NCBI GenBank assembly: GCA_037043455.1
Contig: JAWPHD010010318.1
Location: 30,948 to 94,947 of the forward strand
DNA length: 64,000 nucleotides
Reading direction: 5' to 3'
From: Cyrtodaria siliqua
Lineage: Eukaryota > Mollusca > Bivalvia > Adapedonta > Hiatellidae
The position numbers and the translations under genes are program-made. This document shows, one piece after another, positions 59,571-64,000 of the stretch. How positions within the stretch are numbered: position 1 is the stretch's first letter; every line of letters starts with the position of its first letter. The notes beneath the pieces were generated by a model, which saw only the letters and a program-made list of their open reading frames with translations, searched no databases and was not told where the DNA came from.

Positions 59571-61310
59571 GTATAGTCCTGAGGACAAAATTATCGGCTT
59601 TGGTCACTTCCTTGATGAGCGAAAGTGATATATTCAAAACCTGTGATATTTAATCTTAAACGGTTTCTCACCAGTGTGTACGAGTATGCTGCCTCTATTC
59701 CCTAATCTGATAATAGTGGGCAGAGTATATTCCCCCACCCTACCACAACACACCCGGATATTTTGCTTACTTTATGTGTGAATCACCTATACATGTGAAC
59801 ATGCTTGAAATAATAGAAATAGGTATAGAAATCGAATACGAATTGCAGCTTTCACAGAACAAAGTAAACCCCAAAACACGCAAACAGACAAACAAGAAGG
59901 CAAAAGTAATAATAAATGCAAACAACATCACTAACACAAAAGGGTTAACAATAATAAGAACTAAGAATATAACAATAATTTTCACGAAGTCACACTTTAC
60001 TTAAGAGATCAAATGCTTGCATAAAAACCTACTGGTAACTTATACAGCCAGAAGAAAGGTATGCTATTAAGCAATAGGCTATTTTATATGATTAGCTTTA
60101 ATATAATAATGATCAGCTTTAATATAATAATTATATTTTTTTTAAATCATGTGACAATACTGTCCTCAGGGCAAAAAAAGGATATAATCAGCACTGAACT
60201 CTGCAATAATATCACCTGCTAGCTTCCATCGCTTCAGTACTGTGCTCTAGGACAATAACAGATAGCGTCAGTAAAGTTCTTAATGACAAACTAGATTACT
60301 TCGGTCACTTCCTTTATACGCGAAAGTGACGATATATTCATAACCTGCGATATTTAATCTTAAACGGTTTCTCACCAGTGTGTATGCCGCACATGAAATC
60401 CGAGAGTGATGGGCAGAGTATTTCCCGCCCCAACCCCCCCCCCCACCCTCCCCACCCCTCCTCACCGCACCCCATCCACCCGCCCTTCCCGATAAGTTTG
60501 CTTACTTTATGTGTTGATCACCTGTACATGTGAACATTCTTGGATAATATCACTAAGAATATAACAAGAGTATTCCGCAAGTCACAATATTTAAGTAAGA
60601 AATAAAATGCTTGTACAAACATAAACCTGCTGGTAGTTTATAAAGCCAGAAGAAAGTAGGGCAAATAAGCGACAGTTTGTTTTTAATGATCTGCTTTAAT
60701 ATAATAATTGTTTTCTTTTAAATCATGTGTCAATACTGTCCTCAGTGAAAAAAAAACCGGATACGGTTAATACTAAACTCTGCGAAAATATCACCTACTA
60801 GCTTCCATTGTTTCAGTACTATACTTAAAGACAATATCAACAGCTAACGTCAGTAAACTCATGAACGGTTAATTAAATTGATTAGGTCACTTCCTTGATA
60901 CGCGAAAGGGACAATATATTCATAACTTGTGATATTTAATATTAAACTGTTTCTCACCAGTGTGTATGTGTATGCATAGTCGTCTTTTCGTTTACCCTAC
61001 CTTTATGTTTTTTTCTAAATGAGAGCTTTAATTGACCGTTAAATATTAGGACAAGGTTCTGTGACACGTGCGCCCTCCTTCGATGGAGATTTTAAGCCGT
61101 TGAACAGTCCCTTTTGCTCATTATAGATCTTGATGAAATTATGTATTAATCAGTGACGCAAAATACACGTAGAGCTTTCCTTGGAAACGACGGTGAATAT
61201 GATTATTCATATAATGCGTCAAATTCAATACGCAATATGTGACGTGTACGCATTATGTGATAATACCATCACACAATGCAATGTCATGGTCGACGCATGT
61301 ATGCGACTGC
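59571..61310 (-). repeat. Flank module, reversed copy 4
   Basis: Reverse complement of pieces found at 48.9-50.5 and 44.2-44.6 kb. Linker codons on the minus strand: HTGEKPFK (59,678-59,655), HTGEKPFK (60,382-60,359) and HTGEKQFN (60,964-60,941). Also contains a C-rich tract (60,428-60,485, complement of the G-rich tract of copy 2) and a repeated 'gctttaatataataa' at about 60,085-60,130. A fragment of the Penelope-like terminal repeat interrupts it at 59,866-59,953. Confidence 0.75.
59866..59953 (-). mobile_element. Penelope-like terminal repeat fragment
   Basis: 'cgcaaacagacaaacaagaa' then 'ggcaaaagtaataataaatg' and 'acacaaaagggtt' match the pLTR at 12,988-13,431 with several changes. It lies only in the reversed arm of the inverted complex, so it arrived after, or escaped, the duplication. 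Confidence 0.75.
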
Positions 61311-61880
61311 CGCGTTATATAACTTAAAAGAGTATGAGAGTAGACCTTTGGAAACGACAGAACACGATACATATGCATTTGACTGTTCATGAAGGTAGTG
61401 AAATATGCTAGCTACCGCTCACTCACCCAAGTGTCGGGTATAGCAGAACTCAGTATTCATAAAACAATAGTATATACGTTTAACCGTCCCAGTAACTAAC
61501 AAAAGTGTATGCCCCGAAGAGCAAAATAAACAAAATGGAATTTAGTTGCTCCAGCGGTTATGAAGCCTGCGTATCAAAAGTAACAGCCGAAAGACTCAAT
61601 TAAAAAGCAGACAACATATCCTATGAGTGGTTAAACAATACCCATAGCCTTTTATCGGCCGGAGTAGTGGAACCACCGAATCGAAAATTAAGTGTAGAAA
61701 ATAAAAGCAATTGAAAATGTACCACCGAAATCTAAATATAAATATCGGGCTCCAATCTCCAAAGATCAAATAAATAGCATTGCGTCAGACCCGTAACTAC
61801 GCTGAGACATAGAAGCACGCACGAACGCACTTACGCACGCACTTACGCACGCACTTACGCACGCACGCACGACGCACGCA

Positions 61881-61912
<32 letters not shown>

Positions 61913-62275
61913 CACATACACACATACACACACACATACATACTTTCACACATACATACTTTCATATATACATACATGAAGATAAATAAAACTAAACAAA
62001 TAATTAAACACAACAATCATGTTCAATCACAATGTTATTGATTCTTGAACCAGAGACTACTTTTTCTGTAATCGGGAAAGTAATGAGATATGGCTTCTAA
62101 TTGACAATTAATTAATTATATCTCTATAAGTGAAAAGCAACATATAACTGTAATAGGACATATATAATACCACCAAGCATCAGACATACCAATGATATCA
62201 AAATAAGGAAATCATGTACACACTTGAAGACATTCTTAACCGATAGTGAAAACTAGTTCATTTAATGATATTAGT
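61311..62275 (-). repeat. Duplicated block, inverted copy (partner 40,990-41,944)
   Basis: Reverse complement of 40,990-41,944 with small changes, for example 'ttttcgattcggtgg' kept, and the TG tract replaced by a longer mix of ACGC and AC repeats. The junction with the next block is within 'gatattagta|tatgcaaaca'. Confidence 0.85.
61800..61985. repeat. (ACGC)n/(AC)n microsatellite
   Basis: Complement of the tract at 41,275-41,412 with an expanded 'gcacgcac' section (about 61,835-61,898) and a shorter pure AC run. Confidence 0.92.
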
Positions 62276-62924
62276 ATATGCAAACATATATTGAAAATCA
62301 AAGGTAATATACCTCTCATGATCAGTGCAATACAAAGTGGTATGTGGAACCGTATTTGAGCCAGACAGAATTACGCACACGTGCCACTCATTACGTGGTC
62401 CCGCCTTAATACCATTAAGCGATGGGAAAGCTTATATTAGCAGGATTTTATAACGGATATTTTTGGCAATAAAACACGTTAAAAAAAATGTTTTACTAAA
62501 ATAACGCGATAACCTGTTTACAATTACCTATTAAATGTTTTAATTTTACAATAATCACCTTTTTAAAGACAAAATTAAGGTTTTATTTCATACCCCAACC
62601 AACCCCGCTTTCACTTCTTGGAGACGGGGTTAGATGGGTATGAAAGTTAATACTCGGACCGCATAATGTAATTCAGTCGAATTAAGGACACGTGTATAAT
62701 TCGTTGGGAAAAGCATATTAGGGACACATGTGGTCCAGGTCAATGCATGTACTCACCGACCATATTACGTACACAAGTGAATAATTTGTATTTGTACTTT
62801 ATAAATACACGAGTTATTTAAGTATCACCAGAATGGTAGTATTCTATTTTTGTCACTAGGTAGCTACCTAACTATCTAGATATTTTAACGTTTTATCTAG
62901 ATAACTGCAAAATATCTATGTCTA
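62276..62924 (-). repeat. Third, partial copy of the 1.65-kb block plus junction
   Basis: Same orientation as 45,868-46,493: 'tgaaaatcaaaggtaatata', 'cattaagcgatgggaaagct', 'cttggagacggggttagatg' and the satellite junction with 'atcaccagaatggtagtatt'. It retains the 'ttataacggatatttttggc' segment that copy 2 (44.6-46.3 kb) has lost but copy 1 (37.2 kb) keeps, so it was not derived simply from copy 2. Confidence 0.88.
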
Positions 62925-64000
62925 TCAGGGGCCATATCAACAGCTTGGGTTAGTACTGTCCTCAGGGGCAATATCAACAGCTAGCGTAAGAACTGACCTC
63001 AGGGAAAATATCAACAGCCAGCTTTTAATCATCCATAGGGATATTATCAACATCTAGCGATAGTACTATCCTAAGGGGCAATATCAACAGCTGGCGTTAG
63101 CACTGTCCTCTGGAGCCATATCAACTGCTAGTTTTAGTACTGCCCTAAGGGCCAATATCAACAGCTAGCGATAGTACTGTCCTCAGGGGGCCCTATCAAC
63201 AGCCAGCGATAACACTGTCCTCAGGGGCCATATCAACAACCAACGTTAGTACTGTCCTTAGGGGCAATATAATCAGCTGGCGTAAGTAGTGTCCTCGGGG
63301 CCAATATCAACAGCTGTCGTTAGTACTGTCCTCATAGACAATATCAACAGCTGGCGTAAGTAGTGTCCTCAGGGCCAATATCATCAGCTAGCAATAGTAC
63401 TGTCCTCATGGGCAATATCAACAGCTAGCGTAAGAACTGACCTCATGGGAATATCAACAGCCAGCGTTTAAACATCCATAGGGATATTATCTAAGACTAG
63501 CGATAGTACTATCCTAAGGGGCAATATCAACAGCTAACCTTAGTACTGTCCTCTGTGGCCATATCAACTGCTAGATTTAGTACTCTCCTAAGGGGCAGTA
63601 TCATCAGCTAGCGATAGTACTGTCCTATTGGTCAATATCAACAGCTGGCGTTAGCACTGTCCTTAGGGGCAATATCAGTAGTTGGCGTTAGTACTGTACT
63701 CAGAGGCCATATAAACAGCTAGGTTTAGTACTGTCCTCTGGGGCCATATCAACAGCTAGTTCTAGTACCGTCCCTAGGGGCAGTATCAACAGCTAGTGAT
63801 AGCACTGTCCTAAGGGCCAATAGCAACACCTGGCGTTAGTAGCTCAGGGGCTATATCAACAGCTAGGTTTATTACTGTCCTCTGGGGCCATATCAACAGC
63901 TAGATTTAGTACCGTCCCTAGGGACTGTATCAACAGCTAGCGATAGTACTGTCCTCGGTCTATATCAACAGCTAGGTTTATTACTGTCCTCAGGGGCCAT
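62925..64000 (-). repeat. Satellite 1, reversed array, continuing beyond the window
   Basis: About 29 copies of the reversed 37-bp unit, beginning with the same ordered variants as 46,494 onward ('ggggccatatcaacagct', 'gaactgacctc', 'gggatattatcaacatcta'). It is thus a direct duplicate of the start of that array, about 16.4 kb away. The array is still running at base 64,000. Confidence 0.95.

Overview
This window looks like nuclear DNA of an invertebrate animal, most likely a bivalve mollusc. The evidence is a Penelope-like retroelement of the N-terminal GIY-YIG (Naiad) type, tRNA-headed SINEs ending in a 'taaaaccccaa' plus A-rich tail, a dispersed repeat of about 165 bp of the kind common in mollusc genomes, and very long minisatellites. 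I find no intact host protein gene. Every long reading frame is a decayed transposon gene, a chance frame in a tandem repeat whose unit is a multiple of three, or noise. The assignment to bivalves is inference from repeat content.

Left third (1-25,500), transposon graveyard. A 33-bp tandem array opens the window. At 4,135-7,348 lies a 3.2-kb element with terminal inverted repeats, a 5-bp target duplication and subterminal arrays of GATATC-centred palindromes; a 5'-truncated LINE reverse transcriptase sits inside it, along with a small minus-strand frame of unknown function. Two hairpins follow (7.5-7.7 kb), then SINE pieces. A 5'-truncated, frameshifted Penelope-like RT (10.1-12.2 kb, plus strand) comes next. 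A second, nearly complete copy (12,988-19,759, minus strand) has long direct terminal repeats, a GIY-YIG endonuclease upstream of the RT, and a 2.36-kb TTAA-flanked DNA element inserted in its endonuclease region. After it come a degenerate array of about 150 bp period (about 20.0-21.5 kb) and a 33-bp array (22.6-24.2 kb) with a 660-bp higher-order repeat.

Right two thirds (25,500-64,000), one large satellite complex. Two related 37-bp satellites dominate. Satellite 1 runs forward at 28.8-37.2 kb and reversed at 46.5-48.9 and 62.9-64.0 kb. Satellite 2 runs forward at 50.5-55.5 kb and flips to reverse at about 55,516, giving a giant palindrome. Between arrays lie duplicated modules: (a) a 1.65-kb block in three copies, one inverted; (b) flank modules in which degraded C2H2 zinc-finger linkers (HTGEKP) recur just before satellite monomers; (c) a roughly 1-kb block with a TG/AC microsatellite, present once in each orientation. 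The arrangement suggests repeated inversion, duplication and mosaic recombination.

Nothing here works together as a pathway. The logic is of mobile elements nesting in each other and of satellites spreading with their flanks. The best candidates for something undescribed are the inverted satellite complex with its zinc-finger remnants, and the GATATC-palindrome transposon.
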